From: Phormidesmis sp963789215
GTDB lineage: Bacteria; Cyanobacteriota; Cyanobacteriia; Phormidesmidales; Phormidesmidaceae
DNA length: 64,000 nucleotides
NCBI GenBank assembly: GCA_963789215.1
Contig: CAWBJY010000015.1
Span: 186,001 to 250,000, forward strand
Direction: 5' to 3'
Below are positions 27,129-36,174 of the stretch, piece by piece (positions within the stretch are counted from its first letter, which is position 1; each line of letters begins with the position of its first letter). The translations under genes and the position numbers were made by a program. The notes beneath the pieces were generated by a model. The model ran no database searches. It was not told where the DNA came from and was given only the letters and a program-made list of their open reading frames with translations.

Positions 27129-27206
27129 GTGATCGACAGTCAGAAATTCAGGCGGTAGCGTTACGATTACTTTTCAGAGAGTTTAGCCACATCATGTGTG
27201 GAGCGG

Positions 27207-27677
27207 CTAAACAGGAGAGTTAATCAGGCCAGGATGATCGGCAGGTCTAGGGTCGGAGTCTGGCCAGTGAAAGCGGCGATCGCTCTCTTCGATCGGCATG
27301 TCGTTGATGCTAGCTTCTCGGCGCTGCATTAAGCCATTTGAGTCAAACTCCCAATTTTCGTTGCCGTAAGCGCGATACCACTGGCTCGAAGTATCATGCC
27401 ACTCGTACTGAAACCTGACGGCAATTCGATTTCCGCCAAAGGCCCACAGCTCTTTAACCAGCCGATAGTCTAGTTCTTTATTCCACTTGCGTTCTAAGAA
27501 CTCGCGGATGGCGTCTCTACCTTGAATGATCTCCGCTCGATTGCGCCAGTGGCTGTCTTCGGAGTAAGCCATTGAAACTCGCTGAGGATCTTTACTGTTC
27601 CAAGCATTTTCGGCCATGCGCACCTTTTGAGTCGCGCTTTCGAAGGTGAAAGGAGGCACAAGTTTTGGAGAGGGCAT
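27207..27677 (-). CDS. NTF2-like protein, DUF1348 type
   Basis: A 156-residue cone-shaped NTF2-fold protein. The segments AENAWNSKDPQRVSMAYSED, WRNRAEIIQGRDAIREFLER, YRLVKELWAFGGNRIAVRFQ, WYRAYGNENWEFDSNGLM and DSDPRPADHPGL are characteristic of the DUF1348 branch (SnoaL-like). No catalytic role is established for the group. Start ATG at 27677. It is alone between convergent rodA and the histidine kinase. Confidence 0.88.
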   Translation of the reverse strand: MPSPKLVPPFTFESATQKVRMAENAWNSKDPQRVSMAYSEDSHWRNRAEIIQGRDAIREFLERKWNKELDYRLVKELWAFGGNRIAVRFQYEWHDTSSQWYRAYGNENWEFDSNGLMQRREASINDMPIEESDRRFHWPDSDPRPADHPGLINSPV

Positions 27678-27787
27678 CGCAGTAAATTCTCACTAAAAGG
27701 GTGCTATTACTCTATTTATGCAGATTAACTGGCGATCGCATTAGGACAATCTTTCAAGAAAATAGGACTTTATAGCAGAAGATTGGC

Positions 27788-28999
27788 TTAGTTCTTTGGC
27801 GATAGCGGCAGTCTGACTTTAAACGTTGTACCCACACCCAGCTCGCTCTTTACTTTAATGTCTCCTCGCTGCAAGGCCACAAACTGCTTAACAATGCTCA
27901 AGCCCAGCCCCGTTCCTGGAATATTGCTGACGTTTTTACCCCGATGAAACGGTTCAAATAGGTGCGGATAGTCTTCTGGCAAAATGCCAAGGCCCTGGTC
28001 TCTAATTTGAAAGACAGCCTGATGCTGGCGCTGACACAGAGATAGCTCCACCAAGCCACCTTCGGCGCTATAGCGAATTGCATTCGAGAGCACATTAATC
28101 AAAATAGAGCGCAGCAAGGTTTGATCGATTTCTGCAACTAGAGATTTGAACCGCCCGACAAATTCTAACTGCCTTTGATTAGGCTGTATCTCTCGCAGCA
28201 GTTCCCGACAGAAATCCACCAGATTAATAGGCCGTGGGCTGAGCGTAAGCCGTTTGGCTTCGAGCTTTCCCAATACTAAAATATCGTCAATCATCTGGGT
28301 CATACGCTCAACGTTCGTGGCAATACCAAGGAGGTATTCTTGCTTTTGGCGCTGGGTCATTTTCTGGTCATAGCGGCCTAAAGAAGACACCGACAGCGCA
28401 ATATTGTTCAAGGGATTGCGAAATTCGTGGCAGACCATAGAGACAAAACGAGACTTTAGAGCGCTTAGCTCTCTGAGATGTTCGTTAGCGGTATATAGCT
28501 CTGCGGCGCGCGATCGCACCTTCTCCTCCAGGTCCTCATTCGTCTGCTGCAACACCGCCTCCGCCCACTTACGCTGAGTAATATCGCGAAATGTCACCAC
28601 CGCACCAATCACCCGCTTTTGCTCGTCCCGCATCGGCGTACTAATATATTCCACCGGAAAATTAGTGCCATCTTTTCGCCAAAACACCTCATCGGTCACG
28701 CGGTGGGTGCTGCCATCGTGCAAAGCCGCGTAAATCGGACAAAATTCCTTCTGGTAAGGAGTACCATCCAAATGAGAGTGATGTAAAACGCGATGCATCG
28801 ACTGCCCAATCAGGTCGTCCATTTCCCAGTCGATCATAGCGGCAGCCGCCGGATTTACAAACGTTACATTACCGCTTAAGTCCAGGCCATATACGCCTTC
28901 GCCCACCGCATTGAGGATAAGCTGATACTGACGCCTTAGCGCGGCTAACTCAGCATGCTCCGAGTGGTCGGACTCTACAAGGTTCATCATGAGGGCCAT
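27788..28999 (-). CDS. PAS-domain sensor histidine kinase
   Basis: A 403-residue soluble kinase. One PAS domain (about 22-145; LILNAVGEGVYGLDLSGNVT, PVEYISTPMRDEQKRVIGAV) is followed by a coiled coil, a HisKA domain with the phospho-His in MVCHEFRNPLNN (about residue 187), and an HATPase_c domain with the N box VLSNAIRYS and G boxes IRDQGLGI and GTGLGLSIV. No transmembrane span means it senses a cytosolic signal. It is divergent from the AraC-type response regulator at 29118, and the two probably form one two-component system. An inverted repeat (29004-29026) lies between them. Confidence 0.92.
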   Translation of the reverse strand: MALMMNLVESDHSEHAELAALRRQYQLILNAVGEGVYGLDLSGNVTFVNPAAAAMIDWEMDDLIGQSMHRVLHHSHLDGTPYQKEFCPIYAALHDGSTHRVTDEVFWRKDGTNFPVEYISTPMRDEQKRVIGAVVTFRDITQRKWAEAVLQQTNEDLEEKVRSRAAELYTANEHLRELSALKSRFVSMVCHEFRNPLNNIALSVSSLGRYDQKMTQRQKQEYLLGIATNVERMTQMIDDILVLGKLEAKRLTLSPRPINLVDFCRELLREIQPNQRQLEFVGRFKSLVAEIDQTLLRSILINVLSNAIRYSAEGGLVELSLCQRQHQAVFQIRDQGLGILPEDYPHLFEPFHRGKNVSNIPGTGLGLSIVKQFVALQRGDIKVKSELGVGTTFKVRLPLSPKN

Positions 29000-29003
29000 T
29001 TAT

Positions 29004-29026
29004 ACTGTGATGAGTTACACCACAGT
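29004..29026. promoter_or_regulatory. inverted repeat between divergent kinase and regulator genes
   Basis: The half-sites ACTGTG and CACAGT are perfect inverted repeats separated by 11 bp in the divergent promoter. A shared operator is possible but unproven. Confidence 0.3.
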
Positions 29027-29117
29027 CTACAGAGGTTGCAGTTTATATAGAAATAGAAGCCGAATAGCCTGAGTCGATCAGGTGGCTTTTAATAGAGCAG
29101 TTAACCAGGTTAAAAAT

Positions 29118-29879
29118 ATGGTTGCGAAAATTCTCGTTATTGAGGATGAAGATGAAACTAGAGACATCTTTTTGCGCTGCCTAGCCTTTGAAAATTTTAA
29201 TGCGATGGGTGCAAAAGATGGCGAGACCGGGATTAAGTTAGCAACCCGTCAACGGCCCGATCTAATCGTCTGCGACATCATGATGCCAATGATGGACGGC
29301 TACGGCGTACTCACAGCGCTAAGAAAGCACGATTTTCTATCGTCTATTCCGTTTATCTTTTTAACGGCAAAAGCGACGATGGAAGACCTAAGACGCGGTA
29401 TGGCCTTGGGCGCAGATGATTATCTGACCAAGCCCTGCACGATAGAACAGTTTCTAAGTGCGATCGCCACTCGACTCCAGCGCAGCAAAGAAATCAAAAA
29501 TAGCCCACGTCATAACGACTCGCCAGCTGCCAAAGCTCCTACCTTTCTCAGCATATTTCCCGACTGCCCCAAGCTCTCACCCGTTTTTCAATTTATCGAC
29601 AGCCACTATCAGCAGCCGATCAACCTTGGTGATGTGGCCCAAGCCGCTGGCTACACCCCAGCCTATCTAACTAGTCTGGCTCAAAGCCACACCGGAAAAA
29701 CAGTCAAGAAATGGATTACTGAGCGGCGGATGGCACAGGCTCGACAAATGCTGAAAAATACCGCGCACTCTATTAAACAAATTGCAGAAGAAACAGGATA
29801 TCCCGATGCTGGATATTTTACTCGTCAGTTTAGAAAACTGCACGGGGTAACGCCAAAAGCATGGCGAAATTGTCCGTAG
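29118..29879 (+). CDS. response regulator with AraC-type DNA-binding domain
   Basis: A 253-residue regulator. The receiver (about 1-120) shows IEDEDET, phospho-acceptor Asp in LIVCDIMMPMMDG, FLTAKA and the Lys of YLTKPCTIEQ. A linker leads to an AraC/XylS double helix-turn-helix (about 155-250): INLGDVAQAAGYTPAYLTSL and IAEETGYPDAGYFTRQFRKL. The open frame extends to a GTG at 29082; ATG 29118 gives the standard receiver N-terminus. It is divergent from the PAS kinase and immediately precedes the cyanate operon, so it is a candidate regulator of that operon. Confidence 0.9.
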   Translation: MVAKILVIEDEDETRDIFLRCLAFENFNAMGAKDGETGIKLATRQRPDLIVCDIMMPMMDGYGVLTALRKHDFLSSIPFIFLTAKATMEDLRRGMALGADDYLTKPCTIEQFLSAIATRLQRSKEIKNSPRHNDSPAAKAPTFLSIFPDCPKLSPVFQFIDSHYQQPINLGDVAQAAGYTPAYLTSLAQSHTGKTVKKWITERRMAQARQMLKNTAHSIKQIAEETGYPDAGYFTRQFRKLHGVTPKAWRNCP

Positions 29880-29929
29880 AAGCTAGCAGAATCTGAGAGA
29901 AGTTGTGTAATTTTTGACTTTGGCAATGC

Positions 29930-29975
29930 GTAACAACCGCAACAAAAACCAAGTCAGCTCTGTAACAACCGTAAC
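29930..29975. promoter_or_regulatory. direct repeat upstream of the cyn operon
   Basis: GTAACAACCGCAAC (29930-29943) and GTAACAACCGTAAC (29962-29975) differ at one base and start 32 bp apart, about three helical turns, as AraC-family or response-regulator half-sites often do. They lie about 190 bp before cynA. Confidence 0.4.
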
Positions 29976-30072
29976 CAAATGGTTTCAGCTCTTAGAAGAG
30001 ACCTGGAGAAAGTCCTATTTTCTCCGCCATATCGTCCTATTTAGCCCTCTCCTTCGACCTATATATTACTGA

Positions 30073-30117
30073 CATTAGTCAAAGAAGCATTAGTCAAAGA
30101 AACATTAGTCAAAGAAC
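30073..30117. repeat. 3 x 15-bp tandem repeat
   Basis: The unit CATTAGTCAAAGAAG occurs three times with one variable position, just upstream of cynA. Confidence 0.92.
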
Positions 30118-30164
30118 AAAAAGTTAAAAAGTCAGTCTTGTGCTCGTCTCAGGTGAACAAACTT

Positions 30165-31796
30165 ATGGCTCCGTCACGTACTCAGCAAATGCCGCACAGT
30201 CTCAATCGCGGCAGTCTCCTATCTAGCTCGTCAGCTAACTGCGGCGTCTGCGGTGGCACTCACCTATCGGGGAGCCACTGGGAGTTTATGCAAACCATGC
30301 CGAGCGACCCGGTAGATATGGTGAGCGATCTGGTCAAAATGGGCCTCTACAAAGATCAACAGCTTAAAGTTGCCGGTAAGCTCAACACCTACGAACTGCG
30401 CAAGGCGCTACTGCTCAAATCGGCAGGCAAAGGCGATCCTAAACGAGAGAAACTGGTACTCGCCTTAGCAAAGCAAGCCGGAGGCATCGAAAATGCCTTT
30501 GCGGCGGCCTTTGGCCCGCAAGCCGGATTGTTCTTTGCAGACACCGTGCGCACTAGCAGTGCCACCCGCCGAGAATTTTTGCGCAACATCGCTATTGGGG
30601 CCGCGATGGTAACGCTGACCAACTGCGGAAGCGCTGATGACTCTGGCCCGGCAGCCAGCGATGATACCGCGCCTGCCAACACCGCTAACCTGGAGAAAAC
30701 AGATCTAAAAATTGGCTTTATCCCCATTACCTGCGCAACGCCCATCATCATGTCTGAGCCATTGGGCTTTTACAAAAAGTATGGGTTCAACGCGGAAGTG
30801 GTGAAGATGCCTAGCTGGGGCGCGGTACGAGATAGTGCGATCGCTGGAGAACTCGACGCCTACCACATGCTCGCCCCCATGCCCATCGCCATGACGCTAG
30901 GGCTCGGCTCTAGCGCCTTTGGCGTCAAGCTCGCCAGCGTAGAAAACATCAACGGCCAGGCCATCACCATTGCCAACAGGTACAAAGATCAGGTTAAAGG
31001 CCCCGCCGACTTCAAGGGCTTCACCATCGGCGTACCATTCCCTTACTCCATGCACAATCTGCTGCTGCGCTACTACCTCGCCACCGGCGGCATCGATCCA
31101 GACGTAGATGTCAAAATTCGCCCGGTTCCACCCCCAGACAGCATCGCCCAGCTCATTGCCGGAGACATCGACGCCTACCTCATGCCCGACCCGTTCAACC
31201 AGAGGGCCGTATACGAAGATGCAGGCTTTATCTTCAAGCTCACCAAAGACATTTGGCCAGGCCATCCCTGCTGCGCCTTTGCCGCCAGCGACGAGTGGAT
31301 TAATACAAACCCCAACACTTTTAGAGAACTCAACAAATCCATTATCGAAGCCGCAGGCTACGCCAGTGACCCAGCCAACCGCCCCGAAATTGCCACAGCC
31401 ATCTCCGAGCGAGCCTTCCTCAATCAGCCGGTCGAAGTCGTCGAGGCGGTTCTAACCGGCCAGTTTGACGATGGCATGGGCAATACCCTAGATGTCCCCG
31501 ATCGAATCGACTTCGACCCTTACCCCTGGCAGAGCTTCGCCAACTGGATTTCCTCTCAGCTCGTTCGATGGGACTTACAAGGCGATGGAAAAGCAGCCCA
31601 AGAAATTACCGCTGACAGCTACAACACCGTAGGCGAAGAGGTCTTCCTAACTGATTTAGCGAGAGAACTGGCTGAAGAAGTGGGACTAAAACCACCCTCA
31701 GATGCGTATCGAACTGAAAAGCTAGAGTTTGACACTTTCGATCCGGAAAACCCTAGCGAATATGTCCAAGCACAGATTGAAGAGAACGGCGTTTAA
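30165..31796 (+). CDS. cynA: cyanate ABC transporter, substrate-binding protein (NrtA/CmpA family) with N-terminal extension
   Basis: A 543-residue binding protein. The solute-binding core (about 165-480) is of the NrtA/CmpA/CynA type: LKIGFIPITCATPIIMSEPL, YHMLAPMPIAMTLG and KGFTIGVPFPYSMHNLLLRY. The assignment to cyanate rests on the operon with cynS. A twin-arginine signal followed by a lipobox-like TNCGS occurs only near residues 135-155. It is preceded by about 130 soluble-looking residues with a CGVCGG motif, an unusual arrangement. TTG at 30138 also opens the frame; ATG 30165 has AGGTGA about 8 nt upstream. Permease, ATPase and cyanase follow. Confidence 0.82.
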   Translation: MAPSRTQQMPHSLNRGSLLSSSSANCGVCGGTHLSGSHWEFMQTMPSDPVDMVSDLVKMGLYKDQQLKVAGKLNTYELRKALLLKSAGKGDPKREKLVLALAKQAGGIENAFAAAFGPQAGLFFADTVRTSSATRREFLRNIAIGAAMVTLTNCGSADDSGPAASDDTAPANTANLEKTDLKIGFIPITCATPIIMSEPLGFYKKYGFNAEVVKMPSWGAVRDSAIAGELDAYHMLAPMPIAMTLGLGSSAFGVKLASVENINGQAITIANRYKDQVKGPADFKGFTIGVPFPYSMHNLLLRYYLATGGIDPDVDVKIRPVPPPDSIAQLIAGDIDAYLMPDPFNQRAVYEDAGFIFKLTKDIWPGHPCCAFAASDEWINTNPNTFRELNKSIIEAAGYASDPANRPEIATAISERAFLNQPVEVVEAVLTGQFDDGMGNTLDVPDRIDFDPYPWQSFANWISSQLVRWDLQGDGKAAQEITADSYNTVGEEVFLTDLARELAEEVGLKPPSDAYRTEKLEFDTFDPENPSEYVQAQIEENGV

Positions 31797-31811
31797 GAGC
31801 TTGAGCGACTG

Positions 31812-31870
31812 AGTTTTTAGCTTGAAAGTTTTTAGCTTGAAAATCTGTATTCATTCACTGTATTCATTCA
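31812..31870. repeat. 2 x 15-bp then 2 x 13-bp tandem repeats
   Basis: AGTTTTTAGCTTGAA occurs twice (31812-31841), then CTGTATTCATTCA twice (31845-31870), filling the cynA-cynB gap. Confidence 0.88.
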
Positions 31871-31887
31871 AGGGAGGATTGAAGTTT

Positions 31888-32727
31888 ATGACCACCGGAA
31901 AGGCAGCGCTAGGCAAGCTAAACACAGCGGAAAAAGACTCTATATGGCTAAATGAAAACGTCCAGGCCATCGGATTGTTTCTTCTTTCTTTAGCGCTATT
32001 CCTAGCATTCTGGGAATTAGGAGCCAACATGAAGTGGTTTGCCAAAGGAATGCCAACCGCTTCAAAAACGCTGCAAGAGCTTTGGTGGTGGTCAACGCAT
32101 CCCTTTTTCGACAACGGGCCAAACGATCTAGGCATTGGTTGGAATCTGTTAATCAGTCTCCGGCGAGTCGCGATTGGCTATACGATAGCCTCTTTAATTG
32201 CCGTTCCTCTTGGCATTCTCATTGGCATCTCGCCCATTGCCTACAAGGCATTCAACCCTTACGTGCAGCTACTCAAGCCCGTCTCTCCTCTCGCTTGGCT
32301 GCCGCTAGGGCTTTACATCTTTCGAGACTCTGAGATAACCGGAATATTCATTATTCTCATCTCTAGCATTTGGCCAACGCTTACCAACACAGCCTTTGGC
32401 GTTGCCAACGTCAGCCCCGAGTATTTAGATGTCTCTAAAACACTAGGCGCATCTCGGATTCGAACTATCTTTAAGGTCATCATTCCAGCAGCGCTACCAA
32501 ATATTGTTTCTGGCTTGCGTATTAGTATGGGCATCTCTTGGCTAGTCATCGTAGCCGCTGAAATGCTCTTGGGTACTGGGTTAGGCTACTTCATCTGGAA
32601 CGAATGGAACAACCTTTATATTCCTAATATTTTGGTTGCTATCTTTATTATCGGTTTGGTGGGATTAATTTTAGACAGCGTATTTGCCGCGCTAGAGAAA
32701 TATGTTGAGTTTGGTCGTAAATCATGA
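31888..32727 (+). CDS. cynB: cyanate ABC transporter permease
   Basis: A 279-residue inner-membrane permease with about six spans. The EAA-like cytoplasmic loop sits at DVSKTLGASRIRTIFKVIIP, and the C-terminal GLILDSVFAALEKYVEF is typical of NrtB/SsuC-type permeases. GGGAGG lies 10 nt before ATG 31888 and decides the start over an upstream in-frame TTG. The stop overlaps the start of the ATPase gene (ATGA), so translation is probably coupled. Confidence 0.9.
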   Translation: MTTGKAALGKLNTAEKDSIWLNENVQAIGLFLLSLALFLAFWELGANMKWFAKGMPTASKTLQELWWWSTHPFFDNGPNDLGIGWNLLISLRRVAIGYTIASLIAVPLGILIGISPIAYKAFNPYVQLLKPVSPLAWLPLGLYIFRDSEITGIFIILISSIWPTLTNTAFGVANVSPEYLDVSKTLGASRIRTIFKVIIPAALPNIVSGLRISMGISWLVIVAAEMLLGTGLGYFIWNEWNNLYIPNILVAIFIIGLVGLILDSVFAALEKYVEFGRKS

Positions 32728-33647
32728 GTGTTCCTTCTGTCGATTCCGTCCGTTTTTCTACTTCAATAGCCGGTACCGCCGTGCCTTCCGAATCTATTTT
32801 GCCTGAACCTGAGCTTTCTTCGGCGCAGCTTTCTATTCGCAACGTAACTAAAGTGTTCGAGGGAAAGCAAGATCTCTTCAGCAAAATTTCTCGGAAAACG
32901 ACGCGAGACTTCACGGCTATCGAGGACATCAATATAGACATTGAACCCAACACGTTTGTGTCTATTATCGGCCCTTCTGGATGTGGAAAGTCGACGCTGC
33001 TAAATATGATTGCGGGACTTTCTGACATTAGCGGCGGAGAAATTTTACTCAACAACAAGCCTATTCACGGCCCTGGCCCAGATCGCGGCATGGTCTTTCA
33101 GAACTACGCACTGATGCCCTGGATGAGCGTAGAAGAGAACATTCGCTTTGCCGTAGAGACGGTGTATCCCAAGCTGGCACCCAAGCAAATGGCTCGCCGG
33201 ATTAAGGAGAACATTCAGCTAGTCGGACTAGAAGGCGCTGAGAAAAAGCATCCCCATCAGCTTTCGGGCGGGATGCGGCAGCGGGTAGGTATTGCGAGGG
33301 CGCTGGCGATTGACCCTCAGATTTTACTGATGGATGAGCCGTTTGGGGCGCTTGATGCGTTGACTCGCGGCTTTTTACAAACAGAGGTCGAGCGCATTTG
33401 GGAACAGCAGCGTAAAACGGTCATTATGATTACGCACAGCATTGAAGAAGCGCTGCTGCTCTCGGATCGAATCGTGATGATGACTAGAGGCCCGGCGGCT
33501 CGAGTTGACGAGATCTTGGAAGTTCCTTTTCCGCGTCCGCGAAATCGCGAGACTATCGAGCAGCATCCCGCTTACCACCCGCTCAAAACTGAAATGGAGC
33601 GGCATTTGTTCCGAGAGACGCAGGCCGTAGAAGCCTCGCGCCTCTAA
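32724..33647 (+). CDS. cynD: cyanate ABC transporter ATPase
   Basis: A 307-residue nucleotide-binding subunit of the NrtD/SsuB type. Walker A is GPSGCGKSTLLNMI, the Q-loop is MVFQNYALMPW, the signature is LSGGMRQRVGIARAL, Walker B is ILLMDEPFGALD and the H-loop is MITHSIEEAL. An N-terminal tail of about 35 residues precedes the fold. It overlaps cynB by 4 bp and lies 53 bp before cynS. Confidence 0.93.
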   Translation: MSVPSVDSVRFSTSIAGTAVPSESILPEPELSSAQLSIRNVTKVFEGKQDLFSKISRKTTRDFTAIEDINIDIEPNTFVSIIGPSGCGKSTLLNMIAGLSDISGGEILLNNKPIHGPGPDRGMVFQNYALMPWMSVEENIRFAVETVYPKLAPKQMARRIKENIQLVGLEGAEKKHPHQLSGGMRQRVGIARALAIDPQILLMDEPFGALDALTRGFLQTEVERIWEQQRKTVIMITHSIEEALLLSDRIVMMTRGPAARVDEILEVPFPRPRNRETIEQHPAYHPLKTEMERHLFRETQAVEASRL

Positions 33648-33700
33648 AAGCCCCAGACTATAGTCCAGAATTCTAAAACTTAACCTAAGAGACGTTTGAT

Positions 33701-34144
33701 ATGACGACCCCAGAAATTACCCAAAAGCTGCTGGCTGCTAAAAAAGACAAGGGCATAAGCTTTGCCGACTTGGAAGCAAAATTAGGCTTTGACGAAGTTT
33801 GGATTGCTTCAGTATTTTACCGGCAGGCCAGTGCTTCTAAAGAAGAGGCCACTAAGATCGTTGAGATGCTAGGGCTAGAACCAGATGTAGCCGAAGAGCT
33901 GACGGAATGCCCCTTAAAAGGAGGATTGGATCCGCTGGTGCCCACCGACCCATTAATCTATCGCTTTTACGAGATTATGCAGGTCTATGGAATGCCGATA
34001 AAAGCGGTTGTACATGAAAAGTTTGGCGATGGTATTATGAGCGCCATTGACTTTTCGGTTGATGTGGAAAGAGAAGAAGATCCAAAAGGCGATCGCGTAA
34101 AAGTCATTATGTGTGGCAAATTCCTACCCTATAAGAAGTGGTAG
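33701..34144 (+). CDS. cynS: cyanate hydratase (cyanase)
   Basis: A 147-residue decameric enzyme that converts cyanate plus bicarbonate to ammonia and CO2. The N-terminal helical bundle (about 1-80) is DNA-binding-like. The catalytic C-terminus has the Arg-Glu-Ser triad: Arg and Glu in YRFYEIMQVYGMPIK and Ser in IMSAIDFSVDVE. It ends GKFLPYKKW, the standard terminus. It is the last gene of the cyn operon, and a hairpin follows directly. Confidence 0.97.
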   Translation: MTTPEITQKLLAAKKDKGISFADLEAKLGFDEVWIASVFYRQASASKEEATKIVEMLGLEPDVAEELTECPLKGGLDPLVPTDPLIYRFYEIMQVYGMPIKAVVHEKFGDGIMSAIDFSVDVEREEDPKGDRVKVIMCGKFLPYKKW

Positions 34145-34156
34145 CAAACAAAAATA

Positions 34157-34199
34157 TGACCGAAGCAGAAGGGCGATCGCATGTCCTTTGCTTCGGTCA
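34157..34199 (+). terminator. terminator-like hairpin after cynS
   Basis: A perfect 11-bp stem TGACCGAAGCA/TGCTTCGGTCA encloses a HIP1-containing loop. It is flanked by A-rich and AAAATA sequence, so termination in both directions is possible. It also separates cynS from the opposing gene. Confidence 0.6.
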
Positions 34200-34235
34200 A
34201 AATAAACGCATCTTTACCAGCAGGGGCTATCTCGC

Positions 34236-35252
34236 TTAAAAGCAAGATCTTACATTGTGAACCGAAATGTAGGGCATATCTTGTTCATACTTGCGTCTAT
34301 AGATTTCTCCACCGACCAGGAAACCTTCTATCGCATTTCGCGAGCAAACAGGTAAGAACTGGAAATAGCCCGTATAGTTCAGCTCGTAAGGGATTTCGGC
34401 TAGCCTAGCGCAAGCTCTCACACATTTTGGGCGCCCGGTGAGGCCCTTCTGATTGGAGATAAATACAGGAGAATCAACATCGTAAAACTCTGCTACCTCC
34501 GCATCTCCATGCGCTAGTTTGACAATAGGTGAGACGTCAAAAGGCAATAGATAAGCGTTTTGATCTGGCGACTTGGTTAGCAGCCCTTGCTTTCGCAGCT
34601 TTTTAACGTCTTTACTGAGCTTCTCAGAAAGCTTATTTTCGCCGATTACAATCACTTTAAAGTCGGTTTCTAGCTCGGCCATTACTTTTTCGATCTCAGC
34701 CGTGTAAATTTCGGGGAGTCGAAAGTCCTCATAGTAAGACTGTCTTTGACCTTGGCTAAGGGTAGGTAAATCGTCTTGCTGCTCCGCACTTTTGCTGACG
34801 GTGACATCGTTAATAGTAATCAGCAAATCTGCATCAACACCTTTGCCGTGCAGTCTTTTCAACATGCTAAGCCCATCTTGAAGCGACTGAAACGAATTGT
34901 GATTTACCTGACAGAAGTTCTCCTTTAGCGGCATAAAGTGACCCGCCGAAATCAGAACTCGATTGCCAAGAGAGGGAATAAGAGACTCGAGGATCTCATT
35001 TAGTTCGTTGGCTTCTGTATAAAGATGTTCGACGCCGCCAGAAAGAACGCGTTTAGCGCCTTTAGAAGCATGTTTGTTCCCACAAACCGGCTGTATCTCC
35101 CCAGCTTGATGCAGATCGAATAGCTTATTATCTAACAGCTTTTCTAATTGTAGGACTGTTTCATCAGGCTCTGGAGAAAGCGTCTGAACAACTCTTGTAA
35201 TAGGTACTGTCTGGCCCTTTTCGTTCTTCCATTTATCAATTAAGTTGATCAT
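34236..35252 (-). CDS. unrecognised protein, 338 residues
   Basis: I cannot assign a family. The N-terminus could be a small winged-helix (TVPITRVVQTLSPEPDETVL). Residues about 85-200 alternate strands and helices (NRVLISAGHFMPLKENF, DADLLITINDVTVS), then VIVIGENKLSEKLS. The C-terminus is rich in aromatic and basic residues with a CVRACARL cysteine pair and FLPVCSRNAI. No signal peptide or membrane span is seen. It ends tail-to-tail with cynS and faces a 1-kb non-coding stretch upstream. It is probably an accessory gene. Confidence 0.75.
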   Translation of the reverse strand: MINLIDKWKNEKGQTVPITRVVQTLSPEPDETVLQLEKLLDNKLFDLHQAGEIQPVCGNKHASKGAKRVLSGGVEHLYTEANELNEILESLIPSLGNRVLISAGHFMPLKENFCQVNHNSFQSLQDGLSMLKRLHGKGVDADLLITINDVTVSKSAEQQDDLPTLSQGQRQSYYEDFRLPEIYTAEIEKVMAELETDFKVIVIGENKLSEKLSKDVKKLRKQGLLTKSPDQNAYLLPFDVSPIVKLAHGDAEVAEFYDVDSPVFISNQKGLTGRPKCVRACARLAEIPYELNYTGYFQFLPVCSRNAIEGFLVGGEIYRRKYEQDMPYISVHNVRSCF

Positions 35253-35796
35253 TTTAAGTAATTCTTGTTTGTTCTTTAAACTGCTATTTGAGATAAGCGC
35301 TATTTAAGGCAAGGAAGACAAGGCTAAAGCGAACCTCGATTTTTCAATCGGGGTAGGACGAAAACAAGCGATCGTTAGATATAAGAATAGATAAGTGACC
35401 TTGACTATCTTTAACTGATGCTTAGAGGCAGGTTCTAAGGCAAGTCAATATAACCATTTTGTCCGACTGAACAAATGGTTGGAACAAAACGCTACTTTTG
35501 ATTTAGAGCAGAGCGTCTAAACAACAAGCGCAGTGCGAGGCTGCTTCACTATGCTATTACCCAGTGCTTTTGTTCGAAGCTAGACGGCCTTTTAATGCCG
35601 AAAAGCGTCTAATCCACGGCTGATTAATTAGGCCTAGAAAGAATTCAAGCTGTAGGCATTCCTTCGCAGCTTTAGAAGTAGTTTGTCGATTAAATTCCAC
35701 TCACTCGTATCGAGACTGCACTCAGCTTTAGATAGGCAGTTCTAGGCTATCTACGCATTGTCTTTACGATGAATGCTGCTTGAGGCTTGCTAACTA

Positions 35797-35841
35797 TGAG
35801 GCCAGAAAAACTGAGGCCAGAAAAACTGAGGCCAGAAAAAC
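35797..35841. repeat. 3 x 15-bp tandem repeat
   Basis: The unit TGAGGCCAGAAAAAC is repeated exactly three times. Confidence 0.95.
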
Positions 35842-36120
35842 TCAATAACTATTGACAGCTTTGCTGAGCTGCCTACGTATTTTCAACCGTCACTGATGTA
35901 ACTCAAAAATAAATCCAAGAGCTGTTTGCTTCCGTATATTTATTTAATTTTCTGCCTCCATCTATTCCTAAAGTAATAGTATCTCAATCTGCGCATATTC
36001 ATTTGTAGGTATTTATACATATCTCCCAAGATTCATATGTGTAGATGAATCGTAAAGTTTGAGCAGCTCAGAATGACCAAACGGCTGTTTAAAAGATATG
36101 TTCTGTCTTCTGTTACAAAT

Positions 36121-36174
36121 GTCCACCCGCGCCCAAAGTCTAGATCTAAAGTCTAGATTCAGATGCGGGTGGAC
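36121..36174 (-). terminator. GC-rich hairpin, possible terminator of the 36298-36552 gene
   Basis: The stem GTCCACCCGC/GCGGGTGGAC is 10 bp. The interior contains two copies of AAGTCTAGAT. It lies 124 bp beyond the stop of the minus-strand gene. There is no strong T-run, so the role is uncertain. Confidence 0.4.
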
